From: Brachionus manjavacas
Lineage: Eukaryota > Rotifera > Eurotatoria > Ploima > Brachionidae
Reading direction: 5' to 3'
Assembly: GCA_019054805.1 (NCBI GenBank)
Contig: JAHQIY010000001.1
Coordinates: forward strand, 6,586,501 to 6,650,500
Length of the DNA stretch: 64,000 bases
Below the pieces are notes generated by a model, which saw nothing but the letters and a program-made list of their open reading frames with translations, ran no database searches and was not told where the DNA came from. Every line of letters starts with the position of its first letter. Position 1 is the stretch's first letter. Positions 1 to 14,313 of the stretch are shown piece after piece. The position numbers were made by a program, and so were the translations under genes.

Positions 1-750
1 AATTTACAAATTGCCAAAAAAATTCTAATTAGAGTAGAATAGTGACAAAAAATAGTAAATCTCAAAATATTGATGTATCATTTGATCACTATATTTAAAT
101 TTCGCTGTAAACTAAAATTAATTTTTATTTGTTCGATTTAGTGAAACATATTTTGTTTCATGTTGTTTCATAATCAAAGTTTAAAAAGCTCAATTTTGTC
201 AATTTAAATTTTGTCAATTTTAGGAAAGCTTATATGAAAATTCACAATGCCAAATTTTTTATAATTTTTAATTAATTAATAAATATAAATTATTTATTTT
301 GTCCATATTTAGAGTTAAATTTCAAATATTAAATAAACAAAACAGATGAAAAAGAACCGAAATATTTTACAATCATATCTTTATTTATCAAATCGATTTT
401 GATGTTTTTTTAGTATTTTCTTAACTTTACAGGTGTCCAATTTACCATCACAATAGAATATTCTAAAAATCCATAACTTATTTTGTTAATTATGAATTTT
501 TGTAAAACATAATTAAATAAAAGATAGATATTTAAATTATAATTTTGCTTAAATTGAAATTTTGAAATATTTTTTTAGAATCTAGTTGGTGAATTTCGAT
601 AAATCATTAAATTTCTTTTACCATCCAAAACCAAAAGATGAATAAAATTTAATGCATCGATTATGATTTTTATGACAAAACATAAAAAATAACACAAAAT
701 TAAAACTTTCGAGAATTAAAAGAAATTAATTTAATAAAAAATATACATAC
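1..750. other. AT-rich intronic or intergenic sequence, nothing recognised
   Basis: This stretch would be intron downstream of the last visible exon of the minus-strand gene. I see only AT-rich sequence and no further exon with a believable acceptor/donor pair. Confidence 0.4.
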
Positions 751-3700
751 ATTTCTATTTCTATCTTTCTTCTTAATTGCATCCCGAAAAAGTCCATCTT
801 TAGCCAAAGCTCTATACGTTCTAGATTTTGATAATTCTGGAATTAATCTTATTTTAAAAGTCACTAAATTTTGAATCAAAGAAAATTTTCTAATTTTAAT
901 TCGAATTTTTTTCAATTTTCTTTTTAGTCTAGGTCTAAGTACGTCAAATATCACTTGGTTCTTAATTTTCCGACTAGATTTTCTAACCGATCTCTGTCTA
1001 TTTTTAAATGAATAGTTCCAATTTATTGATTCGAGAATTTTGTTTGATTGCAGCGTATTTTTTTGTCGTACTTTCTCTGACTCATCAAGTTTTTTTAGCT
1101 CTTCGTCAACAGGAATATTTAAATCAGAAAACAACTTGTCCAAATCGAACAATTCATTGTCATATTTGTCATTTACTGTAGGCTTTTTTTCGACTTCTTT
1201 GCCTCCTAGAGACTTATCACATAATATATTGGACAAAGAAACATATTTTTTTTCCATTTTCTGGTTGGATTGTTTGGTCTCAGACATTTTGTTTTTTTTA
1301 ACAAATTCTATCAACTCATTTCTATCAGTTCTATGAAAAAAATAATTAAAATAGTTTAAATTATTTAATTGAATATTGGACCTAAAACATTTATTGCAAA
1401 AAGCTTTAAAATCAGACAATTAATACAAGGAATTTTTTTTCAAAATTTCAAAAAAAATGAATGCATCTAGAAAATTTTCCATTGTGTATCTTTTGTGGTT
1501 TATATCAATGAATGGTAATTTGAGCTTCCATTATGATCATTTATGAAATTTTGGTGTTTAAAATTAAAAAAAATTTAAATTGCTATGTTAATGATTTATC
1601 TTTTAATTAATTTAAAATATTTTAGAGTTCATATCAAAGATTGAGGCTTAAATCGGATTTCTTTTAATTATAAAATAAAATAAACTTTAATTTTGTGAAA
1701 TTAAAGTTGAATTTTTAATCTTTATTAATTAAAAATGAGAAATATCATTCTGAACTTATTTCAATTTCATTTTTAAAACTTATCTTTGCTGTTTTAAAAT
1801 TATCACTTCAAATATTAAAAATTCGTTTTTATAAAATTTATTATGTAATAGCAAAAAAATAGAATAATTTTAAATAACTGTAGTAATTTATCACATCACC
1901 ATTTTTTGATTAGAATCCTAATCGCTTTTTAAAATATTTTGTTATTTCTCTGGAAGATTAAACTTAATATTTTAAAATTAAATTTTCAACTTGAAAAATT
2001 TAATTGTATAATTATATAAATTTAGTATGAAAAATGAATTAGCAAAAACCCGATGGTCTCTTTAGACTTATTTTTTGCCTATAAGTAAATTTCTTTTTGA
2101 TTATTTATTTACTCATTAGATATTACAAAGAGAAATTCAGTGATTAAAAATTTTCATTATAATTATTGTTAAATGAAATTTATATTTAATGATATGCCAA
2201 ATTATATGAAAAAAGATACAAATTTTTAAACTCAGAATTTTAATTTCTATTTTTAAATATTTTTAATTTAATTACGAAATTTTCAGAATATAAGTTTTTT
2301 TTATTCTAAAGATCTGGTAAAAAAAATCGTAAATATCAAAATCATACACTTATGGCTAGAATTCTGTGTGCGTAAAATTCATTTTTTTAATTATTTGATA
2401 AAAATCCTTGATCGACTGGGTAAGCGAACAGATCGGTTTTAAAATTTTAAGTAAGCAAATAAATTTTAATTTAGAGATTATTTTGACTGAAAGAAATTGA
2501 TAGCTATGAAATTAATAATAGTTTATATTTACGACAAAAATTAAATAAAGATACAATAGAAAATTAATAACAATCAGTTTTCGTTTTCTTGGCCTCATAT
2601 TCCCATTTTTCTTTTAAAACTTCAACATTTCCGATATAAGTGTCCCATATGAGTAATATATGCTTCTGCTGGACATTTTTTGGCACTTTTTCTCGATAAA
2701 TTTCTCAAATGTTTAACATTTAAAAGTCTAAATCTAATGTTGATGTAAAAAATAAATTAACTTATTTTTTTTTAGGTTGCTTTAATAATTTTTTATTTTC
2801 CGTAATAATTGCAAAATTTTAAAAATACAAATTTTCAAGCTTTTCAGAAATTTTCCTTTTTTTTAAATTTATTTGATAATGTGACTATTTTTTTTCTAAA
2901 TTAGGATTCTAATCAAAAATTAAAGATCTAAATTTTGAAAATTTAAAATATGTCAATTCCTAAATTCTTTTAATTTTTTTACTTTCGATTTTTATTTTTA
3001 TAACTTATTTAAATAGCAATGTTAAGTTTTTTAATAAATTATTTTGATAATTCTCTTTTGTCTAATTATTTAGATAATTAGTCTTGACAAAAGCATTATC
3101 AAATGTGTTATCTTGTTTTCATTTTATGAGCTAGGCTTAAACTATTTTATCAATGATCGATTATTGTTTTCTAAGTGTTTCTAATAATTAAATTTAATTA
3201 AAAATATTTTTACGATTCCTTTATAGTTGTATTAAATCATAAAAAACATAAAATTTATTAATTAAATAAATAATAGGAAATATTCAATCTATTTTGAATT
3301 AACTTAATAAATTTCTTTATTCCTAGTGATAAATTATTAGAATTGTTTTAATAAAATAAATTTTAATTCGAAATTTTTTAAATTAATTTCAAAAGATTTG
3401 ATGCACTTTTTGGAGATACTCAAAATAATATCTTTTCATAAACTCATCTCTAAAAGAAAACACTCCGCGTGAATCATTCAATTACTTTAAAGTAAAATCA
3501 AATTAAAAAAAATATATTTTCGTTTTAATATCTTTAGATATTTAATTCGAATGAAAAGATTAATTTAAATAATTAAGTTTTATTTAAAAATAAAATTTTG
3601 TGAAACAATCAAGAACCTCGATAACAAAATAAAAGATATGGAATTTGTTTTTAATTAAAAACCAATAAATTTTGAAATTTTTATTTTCTAATGTTAATTT

Positions 3701-6700
3701 TTTAGGCATGTTGTAAACATCGAATATTTTTTCTACTGTCAAAGGCTTACTAAGGATAAATTTGAGGGAAAATTCCACCTGAAAGTTCAGCTCAACTAAT
3801 TACAATGCATGAATAAAAGGTTCAATTAAAGCTTAAACCAGAGCCCTTGGGAATTTTTTTATTAAATTACGATCTTAATTATCGATTTCACGCTTTGGTA
3901 TACAAGATAATATTTTTTACCCAAATGGCCCCTTTCTTCTCCACAAGTGCTTTGAGTTATTTGTTTAATAGCTGGATCAGAATTAATTATTTTAAAAGGA
4001 AGTTCATTTGCTTACATGAACAATATTTGCTCAATGCTAATTAAATTGATCCAAAACTGCGTATAAATGTGCCTCAAAGATCAATATTTGTTAAATCCAA
4101 AAATCCAATTAGACTATCTTATACAATTCACTTACTTGTACAAAATTGGTTGTGTGGATCGTCGCGGATTTTTGTGGCTAATTGATCTCTTAAACTTCCG
4201 TTCCAAGAGACTGTCCAAGTCTTCCAGTGATTCGAGTATTTTATCCAAGCAGTAGCTTTGGTCTACGTTAGTAGTTAAGTTTCTTCTTCTCTTTTGACTT
4301 AAATCTTTTTGTGCACTAGTATTATGTACCTTTTTTATTAAAAAAATTATCAACTCCATTTAGATAAAGAAAAAATTATAATAGTTAAAATTTTATGCTA
4401 AACATCGAATTATCTAAACGATTTCGTGTAGCTAATGAGATAATTTCGGATGCAAGTCAATAGGAAAAAAATTAATCGGCATGCAATATGCCGCTGATTG
4501 AACCCAGAGTCTACTTGAATTTGTTGTGTAATTTTTCGCTAATTAAACAAAAGGTAAAATATTTATCTAGGGATTTTAATTAGCAAATATCAGTATTGGT
4601 TAACGAGCATTCATAAGCCAAATTTTATTCTTAACATTCCAATTATTTAACAAACTATTTTAATTATTAGAAATAATAGTCAACTACTAAAAAAAGTATT
4701 TACACCAAAATAGCTTAAATAATTAGATAAAATAAAGGATTTGGGATAAAATAATAAATAAATTTTTATTACAATTAAATAAAAAGGGGGAAAAGGGTAG
4801 AAAAGGAGCTTTTCGAGCATTAAAAATTGTCATCTGACAGCATGCTTACTTTTTGAGAGTCTTCGATTATGCACAGCTCATTTTGTGTAGTCTTCGGTAA
4901 TCGTCGGTTGATGGGTGAGGGAAGCAATGCCGAATTTATATGATCACTTTTAAATAAACAATTTTAGATAAGTCATATTAGACAAGCAGTGACTGCTTCT
5001 TGGCACTCAAATCGATTTTTAATACATTATGCATTCATTCAAGTGCACCAAATAGCTGCCAGCAGGATAATTATTTTTTTATTTTAAAATCAAGATGCCA
5101 ATGACATAAGCGAAGATATTTTTTTAAATTAAAAAATTAGATTTCTATGATCTAAATCAGTTTTGCGGTGGTTGAAAATTTAAGCTTAATGATTGAGGCT
5201 TAGTAACTAGAGGAAAATAGAAAGTCTAGAAGTGAAGACCAAGAGCAAAGAGAAGCCTTTTATTTATATTTTAATATTAAAAAACTTTTATCTTGTTAAA
5301 ATGGCGATTATTTGTTTGAGCACTCTAAAGGGCTCTTGTAAATCTCGTAAATTAAAATTTTTGTTTTATTACATAAGATAAAATTCTCCAACTACAACAA
5401 CAACAACAATAATAACAATAACAATGGCAAAAACTAAATAATTTGATTAACTAACATTTTTTATTTGATTAAAGAGTCTAATCTATTTTAATTTATTTAA
5501 GTTTTGTAAAATTTAGCCTCGAGAACAGTTGGAAAATCAATAATTCCAGGCTCTCTATCACTAAAACTTATTTGCCTAGATTTTGCTTCAAAAATAGCCT
5601 TGAATTTGATCGAAACGCTTTAAAATTTAATCAAAAGTCTCTTCCTGCTAAAGCAATTTAGAAAATGAAATCCTCTTGAGTCTTTTTTGTTGACTTTTAG
5701 AACACTTTTAGATTATTATTTTGAATTTTGTTGTTTCGTTTTTTATCCACTTAATAAAGTAAACTTGAATTTAGCCGATTTTTTCTACGTTTTAACCTAA
5801 AATTGAAATCATAAAAATGTCACTCAAACAAACTATTTACTTCATTAGGCGATTTGGGATCAAAATTATCTTAAAAATTCAAGTACTGATAAAATTTTTT
5901 CCCTATAATGTAGTTGAAATAATTTGAAAAATAATTAACTTTGAAAAATTTAAGACTCGGAAATACATGAAATTGCTAAATGATACATTTAAAACTCAAT
6001 AAAACATAATAAAACTTAATTTTTTTTAAAAATAAATTTCGATTAAAATGGTAGAGACTGATTTTGATCAATAAAATGGCAACTATAAATCCGAGTCTCA
6101 AATAAATAAAGGAAGCAGCTTTGAGTTAAAATGTAAAAAATGAAATTTAAACTCAAAATGTTTTGTCTTTCGATTAATTACTCAGCATCTAAGACCTTAA
6201 GCAAGAACATTCTAATTTAAATCTATAAGATTTTAATTAAATTATTTAAAATTGTCTGCATTGATAAACTAATGAATAAAATAAATAACAACTAAATTTT
6301 GCTATTTTTTGAATAATTTTAAATCTATACTTTATTTAATTTAGTCCATCATTTTTTAAAAAAACCAAATAGAATAAACCATTTTATACTAAATTCATTT
6401 TCAAATTTAAAATAATTCCAATCAAATTTCGCAAATGAAATTAAAATTCGATTAGCATGACAAAACTTTATTTAAAAATTTATAATTTGTTGTTGTAAGA
6501 TTACTTTTTTATTGAAAATAAATTTTGAAAAAAAATTTGAACATTCTTTTCTAGAAGGAATTAAAGATGTCTTTTTTTTATTTCCAAATTTTGACTAAAT
6601 GATTAGAAAATAAAAAAAACTTTAAAAAAAAACTTTAACATCAAATTTAACTTTAAATAAACTGATTTCTAATTTCGAATATGCGATCCAAATTTCAAAG

Positions 6701-9700
6701 TTCAGATAGATAATTAAAAAATTATAATGAAAAAAATATTTAAATCTATTTTAAATAAAAAAATTCTGTTTGTAGGGTTTTTGCTTATTATTAAAATTGT
6801 GAGACAATAGTTAAGTTTCTAGGAATTACGCGAGACTCAAATTTTGATTCCATGGTAGATGAATTAAAAGAACATTGAAATTAGGCACTTAGCTTAATTA
6901 AAAATCTCTTAAATAAGAAATGGGGTCTAAAAGTCCAAAAATTATAAAATATTTTTCTAGCATCAATTTTAGATTATAATTTCCTTGTTTAAATTCAAGC
7001 TAAAACTAGTAACAGTCTTAAATCGACTTCCTGTTTTAGCGAGAGGTATGTTAAGGGATGATCGAGTAATTCTGCTTCTTGGTTGTCTTAATGGTGGAGA
7101 GAGACAAAACAGATTTCGAGCCAAGATTAATCAAAAATCGAACTACTTTGTGTAATTTCTAGCTTACTTTTTCTTCTTTTTTTCATAATCGTTCTATAAT
7201 TAAACATGCTATTATTTAAATTTACCTTAATGTTCTTCTAAATTTAATTTTAAATTATTTTACTTTTAATTTTTTATTATTTTAATTTTATTTTGCTTTT
7301 TTGTTTATTTTTAATCTGAAGAAGCTTTAGCTGAATACAGAAAAATCTAAAAAATAATTATATTTAATGTTTAAATTCCGCCAAATTGTCTACTCTCTTT
7401 TATCTTAAATAATTCAATCTTTTGATTAGATTTATTTTTCATTTCGTTTGGTAATAGTATTTGATGATATTTAGCATGATTTAAATTAATTTTGAAAAAA
7501 AATTATTTTTGATACAAACGTTTGCTCTTATTTATTTTTTATTCAAACAGAATTAAATATTGGAACTAAAATGGTACTCTTATGGGCTCAGCTTGAATTT
7601 TGCGAAAAAGAATTAAATAAAAATTTGCATTTAAAGGCAAAAATTTTTGATCATAAATTAAAATATTTTCTATTTAAATTTGAAACCACAAAAATAAATT
7701 TTGAAAAAATTTTTTTTGTGATATTAAACGAATAAAGATTTACTTTTTAGTTAAAAAAACCAATTCCTAATCTACTACTATTGATTAAGCTAGAATTTTT
7801 TCTTTGTTCTTATATTTAGCTAGCCTTACTTATTTTCTTACTTTGATCATTATCCTTAAGATTTTTAAAACGTTATTTGATATCACCTAAAACCCATAAA
7901 ATGGAAAAGGTAATCATTAACGCCTTAATGAATCTAGGTATTTTGGTAATGAAATTTTTCAAAACTTGCTTCCATTTTACAATAAACTTAAGAAAATAAT
8001 GAATCAAAACTCATGATTAACAGTTTTTCCTAGATTAAAATACGTGAAAACCACTACCCTATAAATTTCTATAAATTTCTTGTAAGATCTTAATCAAAAA
8101 AAATAAGATCATCAGATCTTTAATTATTCTTATTAATATTCATTTTATGAAATAAATGAAAACCTTGAATTCTTATATATTTTTTTTAATTGATTAAATG
8201 TTAAAATTTAAATAGTGAATAAATTCAAAAAAAAGTTGATTTTTTTTATCTCTATAAAAATATTTTTTCTCATTTTAAATATTAGGTTCAAATGTTTAAT
8301 ATTAATTTTTTTAATTTTTCAGTTTGAAAAAAAAAACGTCCAAGAGATCTGATTTTATTGTTCCTTCTAAAATTTTTAGTAAAGGAATTTTTAAGTCAAA
8401 TAACACATTTCTAAATATTAAAATGAATACAAACGAAGTAAATGAAAATCTTCTATTTTTCAAATGTATAAATTTCCTTTAGACAATATTTATCAATAAT
8501 TTAAATATATTAAAAGAGCTACAATTAGATTCATCGACTTTTTCAAAGTAAACAGAATCAAAAATCAAATTTTTACAAACGGGTCATTCGATCTAAAAGC
8601 TGTTAAAGATTCTTTTACAAAATTAACTTTTTACAAATTTTAATTTTATGTTAGCTAGCGAATCTTAAAAAAAATATAATCATTTAGTAGATAATTTTTT
8701 TTAAATTCAACTCTCAATAATAAGGATGAAAATAGCCCCATAGAAGCACATAATCTATTATTTATACAATTAAACGAATAATTAGCTTTTTATTTCTTTT
8801 TGCAATGCTATCTAAATTATTTTGAGATTCAAAAAAAAAAAATCAACTTGAATTTCTACTATTCCCAAAATTGTACGATCATATATAAGAAACTTTACGA
8901 CAATTTGCCTCTGATCTTACCAGTTTGTGAATCAAGATCTAAGTCCAATTTATCTCCTGGGTTGGTAAATGTTTAATTTAAAGCCTCAAACCGAAACCAA
9001 GTTGAAAATTTAAGATTGACTGTTTTTATGAATTCTAGTATAAAAATAAAGTCTCCTACTATGAAATAAAGTCTTTTACTAATGATCAACTGATACAAAA
9101 AATGTTATTGAATCTCAGTTTATTAATTTTAATAATAATTAAATTATGACTTAGTTACAAAATGAGAAAATTAAAAAATTACGCATAAACCGATCTTGAA
9201 AAAAATTAATTTTTTTTTAAAAACGGGATTTAAAACATAAAGTTAAAATTTTCTAAAAAAAAAGTAAAATTAAAAGCTATTTATTTTCATTTAATTAGCT
9301 TTTGTATGAAGGATAACGTTGAATGTACATGTTGTGTATGTGAGATTCTCCTCCTATGTTGTTTTTGTTACCTTACCCTGTAATTTTGAATTTTTAGCTA
9401 TTAATATATTTAATTGCTTGAAGAAATTGAAATGAGACAATAAGTTCAAATCAGCAAAAAAAAGAATAGAAAAAAATGATAGAAAAAATGATAAATGATC
9501 ACATGTCTTTTTTTCTAAAAGTAAAAAATGAGTTCTGTAAATGCACAAAATATTGTTTCAATTTTAGTAATTAATTCTTAACCACTCAACCATTTTTAGT
9601 TAAATAGCTTAATAATTAATAAAATCTTATTAAAAAACCGAGTCTCAATGAGACCTCAGATATTTTGTAGATGATTAGCAGAAATTAAAAATCAATTTAA

Positions 9701-10963
9701 AATGTCTTTTGTACAGAATTTATATATTACTTTTGGAAAAAAATAATTTGATATTGAGTCTTTTTTTGTTGTTTTTTTTTAAATTTCACAAAGCTTGTCT
9801 CCTCAGTGACGTTGAAAGATGTAACAAACAGCTACTTTTTTATTATTAAATGTGAGAATTGGAATAGGTTGCCAGAAAACGTGATGAAATCCAAGTCAAT
9901 CGCTAATTTTAAAATGGCTTTAGATAAGTTCAAAGGAATCGGCTGCTACAGCTCTACACGGCCATTTGGCGGTGATGGGCTTAGACAATCTACATGTTAG
10001 GTGTCGCAGCAAGAACTACTACTACTACTACTAGAAAAAAAATAATTTTTTTTTCAAATAACTTTTAATGTCGACTAAAATCAAAACTCAACTTTATTTA
10101 TATGGAGATAATATTGACTAAAACATAGCATGACATCGATGGTCCATGTTGCTAATTAAAAAAGCTTGTTTTCGGTTCCTAGTGCCTGGCTCTCTTTGCA
10201 AAGTTTAATGTTATTGTTATAGATTACATTTAATAAAATCAATCAGTTTTTTTATTTGAATTTAAACAATAAACTATTTAAATAAGCATTAAACAAAAGT
10301 TTCTTGAATTCATTCTCGTTTATGATCTTCACTTTCGTGCTTATGTGAAAGATTTAGAATGCAAAATAGCCAGGAGATTAAATCATATTGAAGTTAAAAA
10401 ACCTATAAATCGACTTTTGAACTTAACAAGTTTAATATATTATTAACTAGATATTTTTTTCACCTAACTTAACCAAAAGAAGACCATTCAGCAATTTTTT
10501 TAGATAAAATTCGATGAAGAATTTCTTACCCGAGAATACACAATTAATTTATGAAGATTTTTTTATTTTATTTCTAAACAGAAAAACGCCATTTTAATCC
10601 TCAGGAGCAAAATAATGATAAATACCTTTTTAAAATTCAATTAAAAAAATTATGTCATTTAGAAAAAATAATCATTTTATTAATCATTTTTAATTATTTA
10701 AAAAATTTATCAAAAATAAAAAAATTGTCATAATTAATTAAAATTTTCGTGTTTCTATTTTTTCATGGGAAAAAAATAACTTACTTGCAAATGAGCGGAT
10801 AAACTTTGGGTTTTAGGGAATAATTAGAAGTCGACATGTTAGTTTGTGAGATGAATTTTGGCGCAATGGTCGAACTAATATTCGCACAATTTTTCGACCA
10901 TAAATCTTTTATTAATTTATCATCTTTGGACGTGGGTATCGAAAATGCACTCTTGTACATTAT
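751..10963 (-). CDS. Unrecognised basic protein gene, four exons, 3' part beyond left edge
   Basis: I do not recognise the family. Four minus-strand exons join with matching phases: 10963-10785, 4946-4850, 4329-4136 and 1330-751. Each is bounded by AG acceptors and GTAAG/GTATG donors, and together they give exactly 350 open codons. Exon one opens ATA-ATG, so the ATG at 10960 may be the start or an upstream exon may exist. The predicted product is hydrophilic, with a short acidic helix-like stretch (LEDLDSLLERK, exon three), an acidic segment (LDKLFSDLNIPVDEELKKLD, about residues 220-239) and then a strongly basic stretch (about 266-306, including RPRLKRKLKKIRIKIRK). That looks nuclear or nucleic-acid binding, but this is only a composition argument. 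The last visible donor at 750 is phase 0, so coding continues outside the window. The introns are unusually long (5.8 and 2.8 kb) and hold LINE remains. The consistent phases are the main support. Confidence 0.55.
2564..2703 (-). CDS. Candidate terminal exon, minus strand, unplaced
   Basis: This is an open stretch of about 46 codons ending in TAA, preceded by an AG acceptor at 2705-2704. It encodes a plausible helical, Lys/Glu-rich tail ending KKTKTDCY. Local codon use looks coding compared with its AT-rich surroundings. It lies inside the long intron between exons three and four of the minus-strand gene, but it needs a phase-1 donor upstream and exon three ends in phase 2, so it does not join that model. 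It may be an alternative last exon or belong to an unseen gene. Confidence 0.3.
5394..5427. repeat. (CAA)n/(AAT)n microsatellite
   Basis: A run of CAA triplets passing into AATAAC-type units, in the long intron of the minus-strand gene. Confidence 0.8.
6811..7100 (+). mobile_element. Decayed non-LTR retrotransposon RT fragment
   Basis: Read on the plus strand with several stops and frame changes, this gives a KFLGITRDSNFDS-like stretch, then ALSLIKNLLNKKWGLK and an ILDYN-like segment. Their order and spacing are those of the C-terminal half of jockey/CR1-type reverse transcriptases (family form: KFLGI-x-FDS, then LxLIKxLSxxxWG, then SxLDYG). It is an old dead copy inside an intron. Confidence 0.5.
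9806..10033 (+). mobile_element. LINE 3' end with (ACT)n tail
   Basis: The translated stretch reads CENWNRLPENVMKSKSIANF and then KMALDKF. This is the recognisable C-terminus of CR1/jockey-type LINE proteins (WNSLPE-x-VV-x-A-x-S-x-N-x-FK-x-x-LDKF). It ends with a stop at about 10000, followed by a short non-coding tail and five or six ACT triplets (10012-10033), the simple-repeat tail typical of these elements. Only the 3' end is present, consistent with 5' truncation during reverse transcription. Confidence 0.75.
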
Positions 10964-13900
10964 CTAAAAACAAATTGTTTATTTTTAATTAAAGATCAAC
11001 ATTCGAAAACAAAAAGTGATCCTTAATGATTTGTAAAATGATTGATAAGAATTTAAATATTGATCTAAATAGGTCACTTAAATTTATCATTTTCCTAAAC
11101 TCACTTGAAAAAGTTTAGCATTTATTTAAAATGGCTGAAAGTAAGACACCTTTATTAATTAACATTCCCAGCTTTACCTATGAAAAAATATGTGCATAAA
11201 TATTTTTGAGCACAGGTCCCAGAAAAATGCAATCATTATCTGATCTAGGAACAACTCTAAAATTCACTTAATCTGATAAACAGACTCAAATGAACAAGGT
11301 ATGCCGAATCTGAGCGATCTGTCGATTTGATTAGAACAAATGATTTGATATTTTAACATTAAACAACAAGATAATGAAATAGCAATAAGGTTTAGGGCAC
11401 CCAAGTAGTTACATAAATTTTTAATAATGTTTATTTTAATTGCTAAATCGTTTATGTTTACCAAGTTTGTTTGAAATTTGATTTGAATTTTTTGTATTTG
11501 GTTGTTTTATTCAAGCTCTTAATACTCTAGGACTTGATTAATTACATAAACCAAAATTTACCTTTGCTTAAATCAATTAAAAAATAACTAAAAATTTAGG
11601 TGAAGTGATTGTCTCTTCCTACCTAATAAAACTTTATGTCAATATTTTATCTATGATTCTTCTTAACTGCTCTTCGGCCAAAAATTGACCCTTAATTAAG
11701 TCATAATAAACTATAATAAAATGTTAAAAAATTTATAATCCTATTTAAAAATTTCGAAATGATATGTAAAAAAGTTAAGATAATAAAATTATTTTAAATT
11801 TTATGACTTTAAAATTAACACTATTTGACGCAGCAAATTGACCCAAATTAAAAAATTTAAATTAAACATATCTTTTAAGAATTCGATAATTTCAAGTGTC
11901 AGATGACTTAGATACTGGAATTGATTATTTTCTAGGTGACGTTTGTGAAAATGATAACTTAGAAAAATAAATCATGATAAAGATACCTTAGAGTTCGACA
12001 TGTTTCATAAGTCTCTTGGCAATGATTGATTTTAAAAGTTTTTAAATATTTTGATTTTTCGTTAAAACAATTTTATGAGTAAACAAAAAATGATGATTAT
12101 TGAAGTTTTAATTTTCTTTTTTAAATATGAGTTGAAAATAAAGTTAAATTAGATAAAGCAGATAGAGAGAAAGTTTTTTGTTGTTCAATCAGGTGGTCTG
12201 ATTTTAATTTGTTGGAATTTAGAACATATTTTTGAATGGACTTGGGTGTTTTTCGGCGAAGAGATGATTAAAAGATAGTTCGGCTATTCCGAAATTTGGC
12301 TACAAACATAAACATTCCATTCCCACAGCGAATATTTGCTAAGACTTCTGTCTTTAGAACAAATAAACTAAATTTTATCACAAATAAACGCGGAAAATAA
12401 AAAATGGGTTATAAGAACACAAAAATAGTTTATCTTGTATTTTTTTAAGATAAAAAAAAAACCAAATTTTGTTTACTCATAATGGAAAAAATTTAATCTT
12501 TGTCAATGTTTGATTCGATTCATTGACCGTAATCGAAACATATCGGATTCTTATCAAACATTTAATTGATATTTTATATATCTTGGATGAATAAACACAT
12601 GGCTCGATTGAGAACAGCGTGTATATTAAACATTTTTGTTTATAAGGCGTCAAATTGAGCCTTAATCGAATACTTAACTTTTCATCTAAACTATTTTTTA
12701 ATTACTAATATATTCCTACATTTTAATTTAATCTTTTAAAAGCAATACACAAAATGAATTGAATCAATCAAAATTCCTTAGGTTATTGTCTTTACTCATC
12801 AAGTGAAAAAATCTCTATTATTCAATTTTTGGAAAATGTCATTATTTTGTTTTTAAATAAATTGGGCGCAAAACTCAAATAAAATATCAACTTTTAAGAT
12901 AACCCCAATTTTTTTAATTTCTGAAAAGAAATTTAAATATTAAAAAAAAAGCAGATTTTTTTGTTCTTTTAAAAACCCAATTCAAGGGTGCCAGAGACTC
13001 TTTCTGACGAGTTATGACTAATTTTGAATTCACATTTTATTTATTAAAAGAATCAAAAAATTTTAAATAAAATAAATTTTTAAATAGAAGAAACTCTAAA
13101 TAAAATATTTTTTTAAGTGAAATAACAAATTAGTCGATATTATTTTCAACAGGTACCCGTTTAAGCAAATTAATTCTAAATATAAAAAATATTCAAAAAA
13201 AAATTTAAAACTTTCCTATTTACTCGGTATTTATTGTCAATAAAAATTGTTTATTTTCATTAATTTTCCATACTTTTTATTATTCGCATTAAGGTATATC
13301 CTAGAAAAAAGTCCAAAAATATTTTTGTATAATTTTAAGTCATGCTTTAAAAGCGTAAATCTAGAATTTATGAAGAAGTCGAACGCAAAAGGACCTAAGA
13401 ATATTAAAGATAAATTTTGAATTTTTTTAAAGTTATGCAACAAAATTAATTTCTTGTTTTATTACCTTTTTTATGCGTCAAATCACTTCGAAAACTTCTT
13501 CTCTCTCAATTGTTTAACAAATATTTTCAGTTTTATTGTTTTAAAAATAAAATTCTAATTGAGTTAATAGCCGATTTAAGTGCAAAGCAAATATCTACTT
13601 TTTCGACTTTTAATTTTAATCGCGTTTTAAATCGTTGTTGAGAATGAGTTTGAATTTTTTTAAGGATTCTAAAATAAATCCTATGAATAATTTTACAAAA
13701 TGAACCGCATTCATGATTTGGCCTTAAAAAAAAAAGACATAAAATTAATGATCTGATACTCATTGAAAGGTTAGATTTGTATTCAAAGAATTCCTTTCAA
13801 CAATATATTTTAGTAAAAAATGTTTTCTTTAAAAAATTTACAGTAATTTAGTAGACAATCAATTAAACCATATGTTCGTATGAGCTTAAAAGACAAAGAA

Positions 13901-14150
13901 AAATTTAAGAAAAAATTGACAACCATTGACAAAAAAAATTTAATAAAATATATATTAATTATCAGTCTTATTATTTTAAATTTTTAAATAAAAAATCAAT
14001 GATCACTTTCTGAAAGACAAAATTTCCTTTATTAGCCGAAATTTTTTTCTCTTTGATTGAGAATTATAGATAGTTAAAGATTCGAAAATCTTCAAATTTT
14101 TTTTTTTTTTGAATTTTTAATTCTAATTGATCGAAGACAAATGATCATGA
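10964..14150. other. AT-rich region without a supported gene
   Basis: About 3.2 kb between the minus-strand gene and the amidase duplication. Short open frames here have AT-driven composition. One at 13533-13690 (minus) has an acceptor and a Lys-rich reading frame, but nothing identifies it. No repeats beyond simple AT tracts were seen. Confidence 0.4.
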
Positions 14151-14313
14151 AAGATTTTCTAAGTCAGAAAGACAAAAATGTTTAATGAATCTATTATCAT
14201 TTCAAAAATTGCTTCTAAAATTGCTTCTAGCATTTAAAAAAAAACAACGATTTAGATTTCATTTATTTTTTTATTTCTTTTATGACTAAAATTGAATAAA
14301 TTTGAATTGATTT

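Larger units (their letters stand above)
4947..10784. other. Long intron of the minus-strand gene with repeat debris
   Basis: This is the 5.8 kb intron between the first two visible exons. It contains a CAA-type microsatellite, an RT remnant at about 6.8 kb and a LINE 3' tail at 9.8-10.0 kb, listed separately. The rest is AT-rich sequence in which I see no gene. Confidence 0.5.

Noticed and set aside
4475..4520. tRNA/SINE-like GGGTTCAATCAG on the minus strand with a GGCAT/ATGCC hairpin
   Set aside because: Only one box-like motif and no surrounding structure; not enough to call.
8921..8956. 36-nt minus-strand mini-exon (acceptor CCAACCCAG, donor GTAAGA; reads DKLDLDLDSQT)
   Set aside because: Splice sites look good and its phase would suit the exon at 2564-2703, but it does not fit the phases of the four-exon gene that spans it, and 36 nt is too short to trust alone.
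13533..13690. Minus-strand open stretch after TTTATTTTAG (ILKKIQTHSQQRFKTRLKLK)
   Set aside because: Lys/Ile/Phe-rich composition is what AT-rich DNA gives by chance, and no neighbouring exon joins it.
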